Below, piece by piece: positions 5,748-6,550 of a stretch of 6,550 bases of DNA. Origin of the DNA: an uncultured Arcobacter sp. Lineage in GTDB: Bacteria > Campylobacterota > Campylobacteria > Campylobacterales > Arcobacteraceae. The notes beneath the pieces are model-generated. The model was not told the DNA's origin, made no database searches, and saw only the letters and a list, made by a program, of their open reading frames with translations. The translations under genes and the position numbers were made by a program. The DNA is taken from assembly GCA_913062735.1 (NCBI GenBank), contig CAJXWI010000148.1, positions 1 to 6,550 on the forward strand, read 5' to 3'. How positions within the stretch are numbered: the stretch's first letter is position 1; every line of letters begins with the position of its first letter.

Positions 5748-5753
5748 TATACT
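5748..5753 (+). promoter_or_regulatory. Probable -10 box for the symporter operon
   Basis: TATACT (five of six to TATAAT) stands 66 bases before the DUF4212 ATG, with a predicted start near 5760. The position 17 bases upstream reads ATCCTT, a poor -35, consistent with a promoter that needs an activator bound to the TTGCTAT repeats. Confidence 0.55.
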
Positions 5754-5764
5754 AACACTGTTAA

Positions 5765-5800
5765 TTACTTAAATCCTATCTTAGGTATGAATTTAAGTAA
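5765..5800 (+). other. Nested hairpin in the symporter leader
   Basis: TTACTTAAAT (5765-5774) and ATTTAAGTAA (5791-5800) are a perfect 10-bp stem. Inside it, CCTA-TCT-TAGG (5775-5785) forms a second small stem, leaving a 5-base bulge TATGA. It ends 8 bases before the AAGGAG ribosome site, and if transcription starts near 5760 it sits at the very 5' end of the mRNA. Likely roles are mRNA stabilisation, control of ribosome access, or a DNA-level operator. Confidence 0.55.
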
Positions 5801-5819
5801 AAATCATTAAGGAGAATCT

Positions 5820-6074
5820 ATGAGTCCAGAAAAAGCTCAAGCTTATTGGAAAGAAAATATATCAACAATAATAAAATTATTAGTTGTATGGTTTGTTGTA
5901 TCATTTGGTTGTGGTATCTTATTTATTAACGAACTAAACGCGATAGAAATATCAGGTGTTAAGTTAGGATTTTGGTTTGCACAACAAGGTGCAATTTACT
6001 TTTTCGTAGTGTTGATTTTTGTTTATGTAAACAAAATGTCAGCAATTGATGAAAAATATGGCGTTAGTGAATAG
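5820..6074 (+). CDS. DUF4212 small subunit of sodium/solute symporter
   Basis: An 84-residue inner-membrane protein of the DUF4212 family, found next to and thought to partner SSS-family symporters of the VC_2705 type. Two membrane segments are visible: about residues 16-38 (KLLVVWFVVSFGCGILF) and 50-70 (GFWFAQQGAIYFFVVLIF). The N-terminal YWKEN and central FWFAQQG are family features. A strong AAGGAG at 5809-5814 lies 5 bases before the ATG. The stop is followed after 9 bases by the symporter ATG, so the two are co-translated from one mRNA. The length is normal for the family, so it is complete. The exact biochemical role of the small subunit is not established from sequence. Confidence 0.92.
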   Translation: MSPEKAQAYWKENISTIIKLLVVWFVVSFGCGILFINELNAIEISGVKLGFWFAQQGAIYFFVVLIFVYVNKMSAIDEKYGVSE

Positions 6075-6083
6075 GAGAAACGA

Positions 6084-6550
6084 ATGGAATTACAATCTTT
6101 AATTTACCTATTTGTAGGTGTATCTTTTGCAGTTTATATCGGTATTGCTTTATGGGCAAAAGCTGGTTCTACTAAAGAATTTTATGTAGCTGGTGGTGGA
6201 GTTCATCCAGTAGCTAATGGTATGGCAACTGCTGCCGATTGGATGAGTGCTGCGTCATTTATCTCACTTGCTGGTATTATTTCTTTTAAAGGAAGTTTTG
6301 GTGGTGCTTATTTAATGGGTTGGACTGGTGGATACGTTCTACTAGCTATGCTTTTAGCTCCATACTTAAGAAAATTTGGAAAATTTACTGTTCCTGATTT
6401 TGTTGGTGACAGATATTATTCTGATGTAGCAAGAACTGTTGCGGTTGTAGCAGTTATCTTCGTATCGTTTACATATGTTGCTGGTCAAATGAGAGGGGTT
6501 GGGATTGTTTTCTCAAGATTCTTACAAGTTGATGTAAATACTGGTGTTCT
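6084..6550 (+). CDS. Sodium:solute symporter (SSS family, VC_2705-like), N-terminal part
   Basis: An inner-membrane Na+-coupled importer, cut by the window end after 155 codons out of an expected 500-600. AGGAG at 6073-6077, overlapping the stop of the small-subunit gene, is 6 bases before the ATG. TM1 is at about residues 6-26. It is followed by [20 protein letters not shown] (32-51) and [14 protein letters not shown] (52-65), the conserved SSS region around the Na+ and substrate path. Further helices are at about 74-92 and 116-136, with [13 protein letters not shown] (101-113) between them as in ActP-like acetate permeases. Pairing with DUF4212 favours the VC_2705 subfamily rather than ActP itself. 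The substrate is probably a short carboxylate, by family analogy only. It is likely controlled with the upstream gene by the neighbouring two-component system. Confidence 0.92.
   Translation, partial: MELQSLIYLFVGVSFAVYIGIALWAKAGSTKEFYVAGGGVHPVANGMATAADWMSAASFISLAGIISFKGSFGGAYLMGWTGGYVLLAMLLAPYLRKFGKFTVPDFVGDRYYSDVARTVAVVAVIFVSFTYVAGQMRGVGIVFSRFLQVDVNTGV

Larger units (their letters stand above)
5676..5802. repeat. Three copies of TTAAGTAA around the transporter promoter
   Basis: TTAAGTAAAA occurs as an exact 10-base direct repeat at 5676-5685 and 5793-5802, and its core TTAAGTAA appears inverted at 5765-5772. The two right-hand copies form the arms of the leader hairpin; the left one is upstream of the promoter. 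It may be a regulator motif, but low sequence complexity makes chance possible. Confidence 0.4.

Noticed and set aside
5701..5760. Sigma-54 promoter (GG-N10-GC) upstream of the symporter genes
   Set aside because: The two TTGC strings are 11 bases apart, but there is no GG element at the -24 position; the OmpR-type repeat plus TATACT explains the region better.

Overview
The window is very AT-rich (estimated near 70% A+T by eye) with dense, short-spaced genes. Protein content and tRNA style point to a Campylobacterota (epsilonproteobacterial) genome, most likely an Arcobacter-group organism. The clues are a roughly 450-residue malate:quinone oxidoreductase of the Helicobacter/Arcobacter type, a stand-alone CinA C-terminal protein, encoded CCA ends on all tRNAs, and a DUF4212 plus sodium:solute symporter pair. 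The genus is inferred from recalled similarity only; no search was run.

Layout: (1) 1-440, minus strand, the N-terminal third-or-less of isoleucyl-tRNA synthetase (ileS), cut by the window edge. (2) 441-723, a divergent intergenic region with a striking 24-bp near-palindrome. (3) 724-2073, mqo, followed by a perfect 12-bp hairpin. (4) 2188-2694, the CinA C-terminal-type amidohydrolase (pncC/cinA-like). (5) 2684-3301, a tRNA cluster Lys(TTT)-Glu(TTC)-Val(TAC)-Asp(GTC). It is driven by a textbook TTGACA-17-TATAAT promoter whose -35 lies inside the last cinA codons, and a 191-bp gap full of hairpins precedes tRNA-Asp. (6) 3424-5650, a Cache-domain sensor histidine kinase and an OmpR-type response regulator, overlapping by 20 bp. 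(7) 5820-6550, a DUF4212 small subunit and the start of an SSS-family symporter (VC_2705-like), each with a strong Shine-Dalgarno.

The most coherent story is on the right side. A membrane kinase with an extracytoplasmic Cache_2 domain, a domain that commonly binds small carboxylates, sits with its response regulator directly upstream of a Na+/solute symporter pair of a family related to acetate permeases. The 169-bp gap between regulator and transporter holds two TTGCTAT half-sites at an 11-bp period, ending 10 bp before a TATACT -10 box. This is the geometry of PhoB/OmpR-family activator sites. A nested hairpin follows in the predicted 5' leader. I therefore infer a self-contained sense-and-import module for an organic acid, probably regulated by its own two-component system. 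The ligand is unknown from sequence. I see no CRISPR array, insertion sequence, phage gene or defence system.
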